64,000 nucleotides of DNA from an uncultured Polaribacter sp. (GTDB taxonomy: Bacteria; Bacteroidota; Bacteroidia; Flavobacteriales; Flavobacteriaceae), in assembly GCA_913020555.1 (NCBI GenBank), contig CAJWAC010000001.1, positions 110,347 to 174,346 on the forward strand, read 5' to 3'. Of the stretch, positions 8,402 to 18,211 are shown in pieces (the first letter of the stretch is position 1; the number at the start of each line of letters is the position of its first letter). The notes below the pieces were generated by a model, which was given only the letters and a program-made list of their open reading frames with translations, was not told where the DNA came from and ran no database searches. Made by a program: the position numbers and the translations under genes.

Positions 8402-10048
8402 TTACTTAAAAGTAGTAGCAGTTTTTAAGTGCTTTTCTAAATCATTTTTGTATTTTTCTGTAATTTCATCGCTCCAAGAGAAGGTGTTCTTAAATTCTTT
8501 TAATACAAAACTTTTATTTAAAATTACGCTTTGCGTATCAAAGAAAAGTTTGCCTGTTCTTCGCATAAAAAAATCTGTAGGATTGCCTGCCATTTCATAA
8601 TTTATAGCAAACCAAACTTCAGCTTTTATCATTTTTTCTTGCATATTATCATGCATTAAATCATCAAATTTTTGTAAAATGATGTCAGTTTGTTTGCCAT
8701 AATTATGAACCAAATATTCAGCGTGTTTTCTATCAAAATCTACTTCAGCAATTCTATTTTGAATGGCATCTGTATAACTTTTAACTTCATCATAATTTTG
8801 GAAAGTTCCTCCAGAAAGAACAATATTTTTGGTTTTAATTTCATCAAATTCTTGATCAAATCTTCGTAGGTATTTTTTACAAACTAAATCTACAATACGT
8901 TCTGCCATTTTACGATAGCCTGTTAATTTGCCTCCAGCAATAGAAATAAGCTCTGTGTCAGACACAAAAATTTCATCTTTTCTAGATAATTCACTTGCAG
9001 ATTTTCCTTCTTCATGAATTAAAGGACGCAAACCAGCCCAAGAAGATTTAACATCATCTATAGAAATACTAATGTTTGGAAACATATTATTTACTGCCGA
9101 AATAAGATAAGTTGCATCAACTAAATTCGTGTTTACGTTATTTTTATCTTTTTGATAATTGGTATCTGTTGTTCCAAAATAAGTAACTTTTCCTCTTGGA
9201 ATTGCAAACATCATTCTGCCATCTGGCACATCAAAATATACAGACTGTTTTACTGGTAATTTTTCATGAGCTATAACTAAATGTACGCCTTTGGTAAGAT
9301 GTAATCTTTTTCCAATTTTTGAGTGATTAATTTGACGCAATTCGTCTACCCAAGGCCCACAAGAATTTACTACATACTTTGCTTTTATTGAAAAGTTATC
9401 CCCAGAAATACTGTCTTTTACCTTTGCTCCAGCAACTCTGTCTTCTTCATAAATAAATTCTTTAGCCTCTACATAATTTAAAATATTAGCCTTGTAGTTT
9501 AAAGCTGTTTTTAAGATTTCAATAGTTAATCTTGCATCGTCAGTTCTGTATTCTGCGTAATAACCAGCACCATTTAAAATGCTTTCAGGCAGAAGTGGTT
9601 CTTTCTCTAAAGCCTCTTTTTTGTCTAACATTTTACGTTGGTCTTCACCTTCTACGGCAGCTAAAATATCGTAAACTTTTAAACCAATTGAAGTAAGCCA
9701 AGAGCCATAAGTTCCGCCATCAATTAAAGGTAATATCATTTTTTCAGGAACAACTAAGTGAGGAGCTAATTTGTGCACAATTGCTCGTTCTGTGCCCACT
9801 TCTTTTACCAACCAAAAATCAAATTGTTTTAAATACCGTAAACCTCCGTGAATTAATTTGGTTGACTTACTAGAAGTACCAGAAGCAAAATCATTTTTTT
9901 CTATTAAGGCTACTTTCATGCCTCTTGAAGCTGCGTCTAAAGCAATTCCTGCTCCTGTAATTCCACCTCCAATAATCAGCAAATCAAATTCAGACTCTTT
10001 TAAATTGGTGATATTATTTTGTCTATTTAAGTATGAAAAACTGTTCAT
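8402..10048 (-). CDS. glpD: Aerobic glycerol-3-phosphate dehydrogenase
   Basis: A 548-residue FAD enzyme at the inner membrane that oxidises glycerol 3-phosphate to dihydroxyacetone phosphate and feeds electrons to quinone. The FAD motif DLLIIGGGITGAGIALDAA is near residues 24-42, followed by the family block STKLIHGGLRYLKQFD. The C-terminal DAO_C-type domain is present and the length is normal. It is last in a run glpK, lipoprotein, LytS-like, LytR-like, PNPOx-like, glpD, all on the minus strand with short gaps. It works with GlpK in glycerol catabolism; no glpF is visible. Confidence 0.96.
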   Translation of the reverse strand: MNSFSYLNRQNNITNLKESEFDLLIIGGGITGAGIALDAASRGMKVALIEKNDFASGTSSKSTKLIHGGLRYLKQFDFWLVKEVGTERAIVHKLAPHLVVPEKMILPLIDGGTYGSWLTSIGLKVYDILAAVEGEDQRKMLDKKEALEKEPLLPESILNGAGYYAEYRTDDARLTIEILKTALNYKANILNYVEAKEFIYEEDRVAGAKVKDSISGDNFSIKAKYVVNSCGPWVDELRQINHSKIGKRLHLTKGVHLVIAHEKLPVKQSVYFDVPDGRMMFAIPRGKVTYFGTTDTNYQKDKNNVNTNLVDATYLISAVNNMFPNISISIDDVKSSWAGLRPLIHEEGKSASELSRKDEIFVSDTELISIAGGKLTGYRKMAERIVDLVCKKYLRRFDQEFDEIKTKNIVLSGGTFQNYDEVKSYTDAIQNRIAEVDFDRKHAEYLVHNYGKQTDIILQKFDDLMHDNMQEKMIKAEVWFAINYEMAGNPTDFFMRRTGKLFFDTQSVILNKSFVLKEFKNTFSWSDEITEKYKNDLEKHLKTATTFK

Positions 10049-10075
10049 CCTGTTTCGTTTTGATTGGGCTATTTT

Positions 10076-10618
10076 TTATTCTAAAAGATTAGTTGGTAAA
10101 CCATCAATACTTTTTTGGTTGTTATTTTCCCAATACTCTGTTATACCTTTTTTTCCTTGTTTTTTGGCCCAATCATTTAAATCATTGCGTTCTCCTTTAT
10201 ATTCATAAAAAGGAATTGACATACCGCAAGAAGTTTGTGCAGAATCTATAGTAATATCAAAAATTTGACGTGTTCCAGGTGTTTCTGGGAATAAAGAAAT
10301 TATAGCATCCCAAGTTGTATCTGTTGGTTTGATTTCTTTTCCTTTTCCATACAAACGTAAAATATTTGGCACTTTTTCAAAAGAACAAAACATAATGGTT
10401 ATGCGTTTGTTTTCTAATAAATGTGCAGCCGTTTCGTTTCCACTTCCTGTAACATTTAACCATAAAACCCGGTTTTCATTCATCACCTTAAAAGAGTCCA
10501 TCCCTTTTGGAGATAAATTTATTCTACCAGAATTAGGCGCTGTTGCTACAAAGAAAATTTTTTGTGCCTCAATAAATTTTTGAAGTCGTGATGTAATTTT
10601 AGTATAAAATTTAGACAT
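10076..10618 (-). CDS. Pyridoxamine 5'-phosphate oxidase-family protein
   Basis: A 180-residue protein with the split-barrel flavin-binding fold of the PNPOx family: FFVATAPNSGRINLSPKG near residues 22-39 and VLWLNVTGSGNETAAHLLENKRITIMFCSF near 50-80. Most such proteins bind FMN, F420 or haem and are not pyridoxine enzymes. It starts two bases from the response-regulator stop and ends 27 bases before glpD, so it is in the same unit. Role unknown. Confidence 0.75.
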   Translation of the reverse strand: MSKFYTKITSRLQKFIEAQKIFFVATAPNSGRINLSPKGMDSFKVMNENRVLWLNVTGSGNETAAHLLENKRITIMFCSFEKVPNILRLYGKGKEIKPTDTTWDAIISLFPETPGTRQIFDITIDSAQTSCGMSIPFYEYKGERNDLNDWAKKQGKKGITEYWENNNQKSIDGLPTNLLE

Positions 10619-10620
10619 AA

Positions 10621-11292
10621 TTATGAAGTGAAATTATCTAAAAAATCTTTTTTAAATTTCTGACCTAAAGGTATTTTATTTGAATTTATTATTACAGTAT
10701 TTCCTTCAATATAATCTAATTTTTTCTTGTTGATAATAAATGACTTATGCACTTGTTCAAAATTAGATTTCGGAAGCTCTTCAAACATACCTTTTAAGGT
10801 TTTATAGGTTATTAAATAACTATTATTTAAATGAACTTTTATATAATCCCCAATACTTTCTAAGTACAATATATCTTCAATTTTAACCTGATGTAATTTT
10901 TTATCTGATTTTATAACAATACTTTTTTTAAAATTAGCTTTTAGGTCTTTAGTTTTTGACACGGCTTTAACAAATCTGTCAAAAGAAAAAGGTTTTAATA
11001 AATAATCTAAAGCATCTAAGTCAAAACCTTCTAGTGCATATTCAGAATAGGCAGTTGTAAAAATTACTTTAGGCGGATTTTGTAACGACTTATAAAAAGA
11101 GATCCCTGAAAGTTGAGGCATATTAATATCTAAAAAAAGCAAATCAATCGTATTATTTTTTAAATATTCTAAGGCTTCTAACGCATCATTACAAAGATGT
11201 TTTAACTCTAGGTAATCAATTTTATTGATAAAAGATATTAAGACGTTTTGAGAAGATGGTTCATCATCAATTATGATACAACTTATTTTCAT
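10621..11292 (-). CDS. LytTR-family response regulator
   Basis: A 223-residue response regulator. The N-terminal receiver domain has the acidic pair IIDDEPS, the phospho-acceptor Asp in LLFLDINMP (about residue 54) and the Lys in YLLKPFSF. A C-terminal LytTR DNA-binding domain starts near residue 125 (ILYLESIGDYIKVH, then SFIINKKKLDYIEGN). It overlaps the start of its kinase's stop by four bases. It probably controls nearby genes or itself; LytTR proteins bind direct repeats, but I did not find a convincing pair here. Confidence 0.93.
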   Translation of the reverse strand: MKISCIIIDDEPSSQNVLISFINKIDYLELKHLCNDALEALEYLKNNTIDLLFLDINMPQLSGISFYKSLQNPPKVIFTTAYSEYALEGFDLDALDYLLKPFSFDRFVKAVSKTKDLKANFKKSIVIKSDKKLHQVKIEDILYLESIGDYIKVHLNNSYLITYKTLKGMFEELPKSNFEQVHKSFIINKKKLDYIEGNTVIINSNKIPLGQKFKKDFLDNFTS

Positions 11293-12344
11293 TTTTTTAA
11301 TTCTAGAGTTAGTTTTACAGTAAAAACATCATCATTAATCTCAGTTTTAAATGTGTGTTGATTAGGATATATTAAAGTTAAATTCTCCTGAATATTTTTT
11401 AAGCCAATACCATTGTAGTTCGTGTTTTCTAAAGTATTCTTTTGCTTAAAATTATTTGATAATTTAAATGTTAGTCGATTATTGTTTTCATGTAAATCAA
11501 TATTAACAAAAGGGTTTTTTACACCACTTTTTAAACCATGCTTAAAACTGTTTTCAATTATCGGTAACAACAACATTGGATAAACTTCTAATTGTTCATT
11601 TACATTATGTGTAAAGCTGATTTTAGAGTTTTTTATGTGTCTGTTTTTTTCAAAAGCAATGTAGTTTTTAATCAAATCAATTTCCTTGTTTAGAGGAATT
11701 TTGTCGGTTTCAACATCATAAATAACATATCTTAAAATATCTGATAATTGTAAAATAGCATTGGTAATTTCTTCTTTTTTATCGATGGCTAAAGAGTACA
11801 ATACATTCAAAGAGTTGAATAAAAAATGTGGATTTATTTGTCCTTTTAAATAATACAATTGATTTTCAATTTCTTGTTTTTGGGCTTTCAAAGCCTTGTT
11901 TTCAAACTGGTTTAAATAGACCCATTCTTCTCCTAATTTTGATAAGCTAGAAAGTGTGAAAAAGATAAAAAAGATAAAATAAATTTCAACTTTATTATGA
12001 TAACTGATAAAGTAATAATCGTTAAAAAAAGTATTTACTATTAATTTGAAAAATAACGGATTTAATTCTGAAAAAACGATTAGATTAAGTATAAAAAATA
12101 CAGAGAAAGCAATGTTTTTTTCTTTTTTAAGATAGGTTGGAATTAAAAAATAGAGGTTGATAGAAACAGGAATTACTAGAGTAATTACAAAGCAAATGGT
12201 ATAGATATAATCAATTTTTTCTGGAGTTGTTCTTCCAGAAAACAAGAATAATAGTATGATAAAAGAACAAACCCATAATATAGTATTAAAAACTACTTTA
12301 TTATGAGAATGTGTTCTTTTTAAGCTTGATTTATTCAGCATCAC
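11289..12344 (-). CDS. LytS-like sensor histidine kinase
   Basis: A 351-residue inner-membrane kinase with about four N-terminal helices (residues 18-135) and a His_kinase (LytS/YehU) domain. The phospho-acceptor His is in LKGQINPHFLFNSLNVLYSL near residue 172, and the ATPase part has LLLPIIENSFKHGLK and NGIGLKNIQENL. There is no separate ligand-binding domain, so the signal is probably sensed in the membrane. It overlaps both neighbours (14 bases with the lipoprotein gene, four with the regulator), indicating translational coupling. Confidence 0.92.
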   Translation of the reverse strand: MMLNKSSLKRTHSHNKVVFNTILWVCSFIILLFLFSGRTTPEKIDYIYTICFVITLVIPVSINLYFLIPTYLKKEKNIAFSVFFILNLIVFSELNPLFFKLIVNTFFNDYYFISYHNKVEIYFIFFIFFTLSSLSKLGEEWVYLNQFENKALKAQKQEIENQLYYLKGQINPHFLFNSLNVLYSLAIDKKEEITNAILQLSDILRYVIYDVETDKIPLNKEIDLIKNYIAFEKNRHIKNSKISFTHNVNEQLEVYPMLLLPIIENSFKHGLKSGVKNPFVNIDLHENNNRLTFKLSNNFKQKNTLENTNYNGIGLKNIQENLTLIYPNQHTFKTEINDDVFTVKLTLELKK

Positions 12345-12990
12345 TTGTTTTCGTTAAAGTGTATTTTGTTGAGGTATCCCATTTATTTTCATCTTTAGAT
12401 TTTGTGTATTTTTCTATAAATTTATTTAACTCTTTAGAAGACGCAGTCAGTAAAAAATTTTCTTTTAAAACACCAATCCTTTTGTGTTCAATTTTTATTT
12501 TCTTGTTTTTAAAAAGAGATTCAACTTTTTTCTCGTCTAACCATTTTATCTCTATTTCTCCGCTTTCAGTAACATCATATTTCACTAGACTATGAGTGTA
12601 TATTAAATGTTTTTGTAGAAGATTGTTAATATCGTCTTGATATTCTAATGGGTAAAAGTCTAAAAATGTTTGATTGTTTACATTAAACGGAGTTGCTATA
12701 AATAAAGCTTCTTCGCCTTGGTAATTTCTTTGAATATAATAACTGTTTTTGTATTCATTGTACAATTGAATATCTTCATTTTTCATTTTTTCAATAGGAT
12801 TCTCTTTTGTAAATTCATCTTTAAAAGGAATTACTGTCCAATTGCCTTTTTTATAATCTGTCCATTCTCCAACAAATCGCTGGTCAAAAGAAATTGATTT
12901 TTTTGTGTAAAAAGGATTTAATGATTTTACAACACAAGAACTTAAAAAAAGAATACAGGTTACTATTAAAAGGTTGTTTCTGTTTTTCAT
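12331..12990 (-). CDS. Hypothetical lipoprotein upstream of the LytS-like kinase
   Basis: A 219-residue predicted lipoprotein. ATG at 12990 gives MKNRNNLLIVTCILFLSSC, a standard signal with lipobox LSSC (Cys19). A start three codons earlier is also possible. The mature part has no family I recognise. The 3' end overlaps the kinase gene by 14 bases, which suggests it is the envelope partner of this two-component system, perhaps in signal input; this is inference from position only. Confidence 0.7.
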   Translation of the reverse strand: MKNRNNLLIVTCILFLSSCVVKSLNPFYTKKSISFDQRFVGEWTDYKKGNWTVIPFKDEFTKENPIEKMKNEDIQLYNEYKNSYYIQRNYQGEEALFIATPFNVNNQTFLDFYPLEYQDDINNLLQKHLIYTHSLVKYDVTESGEIEIKWLDEKKVESLFKNKKIKIEHKRIGVLKENFLLTASSKELNKFIEKYTKSKDENKWDTSTKYTLTKTSDAE

Positions 12991-13097
12991 GAGTATCAAA
13001 TTTAAAATTATTTACTTCAAATAAAGAAAAGAACTATTTTTTTGAAAAGTAATTTAGATAAACACTATTTTTTTCTCGATGAAATAGTTTTAGAAAG

Positions 13098-14582
13098 TTA
13101 ATCTATCCAGTTTTTAGAGCGTTCAATAGCTTTTTTCCATTTCGAATATAACCGCTTTCTTTTTTCTGGAGTAAATTCAGGGGAAAACTCTTTTTCTATT
13201 TTTCTATGAGATAAAATATCCTCTTGATTCCATAATCCAACACAAATACCCGCTAAATAAACAGCTCCCATAACTGTAGTTTCTGTTACTTCTGGTCGTT
13301 CAATTATAGTATCTAAAATATCAGATTGAAATTGCATTAATAAATTATTTTCACATGCGCCTCCATCTACTTTTAAGGAGGTTAAGGGGGTTTCTGCATC
13401 ATTTTGCATTGCTAATAAAAGATCTTTCGTTTGGTAAGCTAAAGATTGCAAGGTTGCTTTTATAAGGTGGTTTTTTCCTGTATCTCTAGTTAATCCAAAA
13501 ATTGCACCTCTAGCATACATGTCCCAATAGGGGGCACCTAAACCTGAAAAAGCTGGGACAACAATTACAGGATTTTCCTCAGCGACTTCACTTGCAAAAA
13601 TTTCACTTTCCTCAGCAGAATTTATAATTTCTAAACCATCTCTTAACCATTGAATGGCAGCACCTGCTATAAATACACTGCCTTCTAAAGCGTAATATAT
13701 TTTGTTATCAATGCCCCAAGCAATTGTTGTTAGCATTCCGTTTTTAGAATGTTGTAGGGCCGTACCCGTGTTCATTAACAAAAAGCAACCAGTTCCATAA
13801 GTATTTTTAGCTTCTCCTTTTTTAAAGCATGTTTGTCCAAAAAGTGCAGCTTGTTGGTCTCCTGCAATTCCTGCAATAGGAATTTTACAACCATCTAAAT
13901 TGAAAGTACCAAAATGATGTGATGATGGTTTTACGTCTGGCAACATGTTTTTAGGAATTTTTAATTCCTTAAGTAAAGTAGCGTCCCAATTTAGATTTTT
14001 AATATCAAAAAGCATTGTTCTAGAGGCGTTGCTATAATCTGTAACGTGTACCTTTTTATCGGTTAAATTCCACACCAACCAAGAATCTATTGTTCCAAAA
14101 AGCAAATTTCCTTTTTCTGCTTCTTCTCTAGCATTTTTTACATTTTCTAAAACCCAACTAATTTTTGTGCCAGAAAAATAAGCATCAACTACTAAACCAG
14201 TAGTTTTTCTTATATATTTTTCTAACCCTTTTTCTTTTAAGTTTTCGCAAATAGATGCGGTTCTTGTATCTTGCCAAACAATGGCATTATAAATGGGTTT
14301 TCCTGTATTTTTATTCCAAACAACAGTGGTTTCTCGTTGATTTGTAATTCCTAAACCAATAATTTCATTAGGTTTAACATTCGCTTTTTTAATTACTTTT
14401 TTTAAAGTTGTTAATTGCGATTCTAGAATTTCTAAAGGATCGTGTTCTACCCAACCGGATTTTGGAAATATTTGTTTAAATTCTTGTTGGGCTATAGCAA
14501 CTATTTCTCCTTTTTCATTTACAATTACAGAACGTGAACTTGTTGTTCCTTGGTCTAAAGCTAAAATATATTTGTTTGGCAT
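13098..14582 (-). CDS. glpK: Glycerol kinase
   Basis: A 494-residue FGGY-family kinase that phosphorylates glycerol to sn-glycerol 3-phosphate with ATP. The N-terminal [13 protein letters not shown] block, [27 protein letters not shown] and the C-terminal [21 protein letters not shown] and VDGGACENN blocks are all present. Length is standard. It lies upstream of the lipoprotein-LytS-LytR-PNPOx-glpD run on the same strand, about 107 bases away, and may be transcribed with it. Divergent from nhaC. Confidence 0.97.
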   Translation of the reverse strand: MPNKYILALDQGTTSSRSVIVNEKGEIVAIAQQEFKQIFPKSGWVEHDPLEILESQLTTLKKVIKKANVKPNEIIGLGITNQRETTVVWNKNTGKPIYNAIVWQDTRTASICENLKEKGLEKYIRKTTGLVVDAYFSGTKISWVLENVKNAREEAEKGNLLFGTIDSWLVWNLTDKKVHVTDYSNASRTMLFDIKNLNWDATLLKELKIPKNMLPDVKPSSHHFGTFNLDGCKIPIAGIAGDQQAALFGQTCFKKGEAKNTYGTGCFLLMNTGTALQHSKNGMLTTIAWGIDNKIYYALEGSVFIAGAAIQWLRDGLEIINSAEESEIFASEVAEENPVIVVPAFSGLGAPYWDMYARGAIFGLTRDTGKNHLIKATLQSLAYQTKDLLLAMQNDAETPLTSLKVDGGACENNLLMQFQSDILDTIIERPEVTETTVMGAVYLAGICVGLWNQEDILSHRKIEKEFSPEFTPEKRKRLYSKWKKAIERSKNWID

Positions 14583-14660
14583 TTATCTTAAATAAGACTT
14601 CCAATTTACAAAATATCGTATATATAAATTATTACCTTTATACAAAATAAATCATCTTTC

Positions 14661-16136
14661 ATGGAATATGGATTTTTATCGGTAATACCACCAATTATTG
14701 CCATCATTTTAGCCCTAAGAACCAAACAAGTTTATATTGCGTTATTATTTGGTATCTGGTTTTCTTGGCTGATTATCAAGGGTTGGAATCCATTAGAAGG
14801 AACATTGGCAATGATAGAAGGAATGGTTGATGTTTTTCAATCTAAAGGAAACACAAGAACAATTATGTTTAGCGCTTTGGTTGGTGCCTTGCTAATTTTT
14901 ATTCAATATTCTAAAGGAGTAGAAGGTTTTATCAATATTATTAATAAAAGATTGGTAAAGCTAGAAAACAAAAAATCTGGTTATAGTAGAGTAATGGTTC
15001 AGATTTTAGCAACCTTTACAGGTTTATTATTATTTGTAGAAACAAGCATTAGTTCTTTAACTGTTGGCACTTTATATAGGCCTATTTTTGATAAATTAAA
15101 AATTCCTAGAGAAAAACTAGCTTACATTGCAGACTCAAGTTCTGCACCTTCCTCTATAATTATTCCTTTTAATGCTTGGGGAGCATTTATTATGGGTTTG
15201 CTTTTAACACATGGTGTTGAGAAACCTTTTTCAGTAATGATTGCATCTATAAAGTATAATTTTTATCCGCTTTTAGCGATTCTGATTTTGTTTATTATAA
15301 TTTTATCGAAAAAAGATTTTGGTTTGATGAAGAAAGCAGAAACTAGAACTAAGGAAACAGGCGCCTTAATGAATGAAGGTTCTAAACCAATGGTTTCTGA
15401 TGAAGTAACTTCATTCCCTCCAAAACAAGGTATTGAAGCTAAGGCATATAATATGATTGTACCATTATTGGTTATGGTTTTTATGATGCCAATCAATTTG
15501 ATGTATACAGGTTGGGACTCAGTAAAAGAGTTTTCTTCATTTTTTGATCACGCTTCTCGAGCAATAGGAGAGGGCTCAGGTTCTTCCTCTGTTTTATATG
15601 CTGTTATTATTTCTATTTTAGTTGCAATAACAATGTATTTTATCCAAGGAATTTTAAAACCAAAAGAAGCTGTAAATTTAACCTTAAAAGGGATAAGTGA
15701 GCTAATGCCCTTAGCGTTATTAATGTTATTGGCTTTTGCAATTGGTGATGCTTGTGAAGAATTAGAAACAGGAGTTTATGTTGCAAACGCAACTAAAGAT
15801 TGGTTGTCTCCAGAATTGTTGCCAGCAGTTGTATTTATCATTAGTTCTTTTATTGCATTTTCTACTGGAACTTCTTGGGGAACATTTGCAATTATGTTGG
15901 CAATTTCTTTACCTATGGCAAATATTCATGGTGCAGATATTACTATAGTAATTGCCGCAACTTTAGGAGGCGGTATTTTTGGAGATCATTGTTCGCCAAT
16001 TTCAGACACTTCTATTATTTCTTCTATGGCCTCTGCTAGCGATCATATAGACCATGTAAAAACACAATTACCTTATGCTTTATTTGGAGGAATAATAACC
16101 ACTATTTTATATTTAATAATTGGTTTTTTGGGCTGA
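14661..16136 (+). CDS. nhaC: Na+/H+ antiporter, NhaC family
   Basis: A 491-residue inner-membrane protein with about 12 helices. It begins directly with a helix (FLSVIPPIIAIILALRTKQVYIALLFGIW) and carries family blocks such as IADSSSAPSSIIIPFNAWGAFIMG, FSTGTSWGTFAIM and GGGIFGDHCSPISDTSIISSMAS. These fit NhaC-type antiporters of the ion transporter superfamily, which exchange Na+ for protons (some members exchange malate and lactate, MleN). It stands alone, divergent from glpK. Confidence 0.85.
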   Translation: MEYGFLSVIPPIIAIILALRTKQVYIALLFGIWFSWLIIKGWNPLEGTLAMIEGMVDVFQSKGNTRTIMFSALVGALLIFIQYSKGVEGFINIINKRLVKLENKKSGYSRVMVQILATFTGLLLFVETSISSLTVGTLYRPIFDKLKIPREKLAYIADSSSAPSSIIIPFNAWGAFIMGLLLTHGVEKPFSVMIASIKYNFYPLLAILILFIIILSKKDFGLMKKAETRTKETGALMNEGSKPMVSDEVTSFPPKQGIEAKAYNMIVPLLVMVFMMPINLMYTGWDSVKEFSSFFDHASRAIGEGSGSSSVLYAVIISILVAITMYFIQGILKPKEAVNLTLKGISELMPLALLMLLAFAIGDACEELETGVYVANATKDWLSPELLPAVVFIISSFIAFSTGTSWGTFAIMLAISLPMANIHGADITIVIAATLGGGIFGDHCSPISDTSIISSMASASDHIDHVKTQLPYALFGGIITTILYLIIGFLG

Positions 16137-16309
16137 TGGCATTTTGCTATTTAATTTTATAACCCCATCTAAAAACGTGATGATAAACTTTCATTTTTTA
16201 AGTTATTAGTTTTTATCTATAATCAAGCCTGTAGTAAGCATATAATGCCTCTTTTTAAAAGATGATAGCGATATGATTTTAATACCGAAACCGGCTAAAA
16301 TTTATAAAC

Positions 16310-16705
16310 CTAATGTATTTGAACACCGCGTTTCTTTAATTCAGGAATCATGCGTAAAGCACTTTCTTTAATAGAATTTTCCTTGAAAATAAATGTTTTA
16401 TCAAACAGTGTATTCTCCTCAAAAAAAGTAACTTGAAAACGATTATTTAGTTTGAATAATTCAGGTTGAATTAATTCGATTTTTGCAAAAGAATTGGCAG
16501 GTAATTTTTCTATTTTTTTACGAAGAAGCGATGTAGTCTTTGTTTCTGAAAAACCTTGAGAAACAATTACCATCATTTCTAAATCAACATTTTTATTATT
16601 TATGATATAAACATTCCAATCATCTGTTTTATAAACATCATTGTATTCATAAACAACAGCCATTTTGATATTGGTAACTTCTGGTATTTGGATGTCTTTT
16701 CTCAT
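16310..16705 (-). CDS. Conserved hypothetical protein downstream of pheS
   Basis: A 131-residue soluble protein with no signal peptide and no catalytic motif that I recognise. Predicted beta-rich (VYIINNKNVDLEMMVIVSQGF, then FAKIELIQPELFKLNNRFQVTFFEENTLF). Homologues in flavobacteria are sometimes labelled phenylalanyl-tRNA synthetase subunit alpha because they sit behind pheS, but it has no synthetase domain. It is the third gene in the minus-strand run pheS, 86-aa gene, this gene, with a 30-base gap. Confidence 0.65.
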   Translation of the reverse strand: MRKDIQIPEVTNIKMAVVYEYNDVYKTDDWNVYIINNKNVDLEMMVIVSQGFSETKTTSLLRKKIEKLPANSFAKIELIQPELFKLNNRFQVTFFEENTLFDKTFIFKENSIKESALRMIPELKKRGVQIH

Positions 16706-16735
16706 TTATACCGGATTTTTTGTTAGAATTATAAG

Positions 16736-16996
16736 TTAAGACCAAAGTTTATAGAATTCTTCTTTTGTAATTTCATCGCCATCACAATCCTCAATAGTTA
16801 GTTTTTGATCACACAACATACCGAATTCATCTTTAAGTTTCTCTTCACTATATTTTACAATTTTACCATTTTTATAAATGGTAATTTGTTTTAAAACATC
16901 ATCAGCATCATTAGTTTCAAAATACCAAGTTGAGGTTCCCCAGCTTGAGTATTCATCATCTCTATTTTCATCCCAAAATTGTGAAAAATAGTTCAT
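16736..16996 (-). CDS. Small acidic protein coupled to pheS, 86 aa
   Basis: An 86-residue acidic protein rich in Asp, Glu and Trp (DENRDDEYSSWGTSTWYFET near the start). Its ATG overlaps the pheS stop in a TAATG arrangement, which implies translational coupling. No signal peptide or known domain is visible. Acidic small proteins are sometimes immunity or inhibitor proteins, but nothing else here supports that role. Confidence 0.6.
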   Translation of the reverse strand: MNYFSQFWDENRDDEYSSWGTSTWYFETNDADDVLKQITIYKNGKIVKYSEEKLKDEFGMLCDQKLTIEDCDGDEITKEEFYKLWS

Positions 16997-18015
16997 TAAA
17001 TTACAGACTTAAACTGCTCTAAGAAACGCTTATCGTTTTCGTAAAACATTCTAATATCTGGTATTTGATACAATAGCATTGCAATACGCTCAATACCCAT
17101 ACCAAACGCATATCCAGAGTATTTATTTGGGTCTATATTGCAGTTTTTTAGTACATTAGGGTCAACCATTCCGCAACCCATAATTTCTAACCAACCAGTA
17201 CCTTTTGTAATTCTGTAATCCGTTTCAGTTTCTAATCCCCAATAAATATCTACCTCCGCACTAGGTTCTGTAAATGGAAAATAAGAAGGGCGCAAACGAA
17301 TTTTAGATTTTCCAAACATCTCTTTAGTAAAGTATAAAAGGGTTTGTTTTAAATCTGCAAAAGAAACATCGGTATCAATATACAAACCTTCTACTTGGTG
17401 AAAAATACAATGTGCTCGTGCAGAAATATCTTCGTTTCTAAAAACACGGCCAGGAGAAATAGTTCTTATTGGTGGCTCATTTTCTTCCATATAACGCACT
17501 TGTACAGAAGAAGTGTGAGTTCGCAATAAAATATCAGGATTTTGCTCAATAAAGAAAGTATCTTGCATGTCTCTAGCAGGATGATATTCGGGTAAATTTA
17601 ATGCTGTAAAATTATGCCAATCATCTTCTATTTCTGGACCCTCAGAAACTGTAAAACCAATTCTATTAAAAACTTCAATAATTTGATTTTTTACCAATGA
17701 AATTGGATGACGAGAACCTAATTCAATTGGTTCAGAAGGGCGAGTTAGATCTCCATAAACACTTTTTTCTTCTACCAAGTTATCAAGAGCATCATTGAAT
17801 TCAGATACTTTATATTCGGCAGATTTTTTTAATTTGTTTAATGCTTGGCCAAAATCTTTGCGCAATGCCGCATCTACATTTTTAAATTCAGAAAACAAGT
17901 CTTTAAGTAAACCCTTACTTCCTAAATATTTAATTCTAAACACTTCTACTTCTTCTTTTGTTGTGGCTTTAAATGCATCAACTTCACCAATCAACTCCTT
18001 TACTTTGTCTAACAT
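16996..18015 (-). CDS. pheS: Phenylalanyl-tRNA synthetase alpha chain
   Basis: A 339-residue catalytic subunit that, with PheT, charges tRNA-Phe. The N-terminal coiled coil (residues 1-90) is followed by class II motifs: HPISLVKNQIIEVFNRIGF, the motif 2 region HTSSVQVRYMEE with ISPGRVFRNEDISARAHCIFHQVEGLYID, and motif 3 GYAFGMGIERIAMLLY. The distance and length are normal. pheT is not adjacent, as is common in Bacteroidota. Confidence 0.97.
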   Translation of the reverse strand: MLDKVKELIGEVDAFKATTKEEVEVFRIKYLGSKGLLKDLFSEFKNVDAALRKDFGQALNKLKKSAEYKVSEFNDALDNLVEEKSVYGDLTRPSEPIELGSRHPISLVKNQIIEVFNRIGFTVSEGPEIEDDWHNFTALNLPEYHPARDMQDTFFIEQNPDILLRTHTSSVQVRYMEENEPPIRTISPGRVFRNEDISARAHCIFHQVEGLYIDTDVSFADLKQTLLYFTKEMFGKSKIRLRPSYFPFTEPSAEVDIYWGLETETDYRITKGTGWLEIMGCGMVDPNVLKNCNIDPNKYSGYAFGMGIERIAMLLYQIPDIRMFYENDKRFLEQFKSVI

Positions 18016-18035
18016 TTTAAAATAAAATTAGGCTG

Positions 18036-18043
18036 CAAATTTA
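18036..18043 (-). promoter_or_regulatory. -7 box for pheS
   Basis: TAAATTTG on the minus strand, 20 bases upstream of the pheS ATG, matches TAnnTTTG exactly. It would give a leader of roughly 14 bases. Confidence 0.5.
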
Positions 18044-18169
18044 AACTTTTTTAAAGAGTTTAATATCGTATTTTAGAATAAATGAACAAGCGCTTTCGAA
18101 ATCGATTGAAATATGGGGTTTCAGAAATATTTATGATTTTTATTTTATTTTATCATATTGAAAATTAAC

Positions 18170-18177
18170 TATATTTG
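18170..18177 (+). promoter_or_regulatory. -7 box for gdhA
   Basis: TATATTTG matches TAnnTTTG and lies 34 bases before the gdhA ATG. It is followed by GC, a frequent extension in this phylum. Confidence 0.5.
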
Positions 18178-18211
18178 CAGAGTTAAAATTTTATTAATCT
18201 CATAAAAAATT

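Noticed and set aside
13030..13089. Possible terminator between glpK and the lipoprotein gene (ACTATTT/AAATAGT)
   Set aside because: The short stem has no clear U tract in the direction of transcription, so I do not use it to split the glycerol block.
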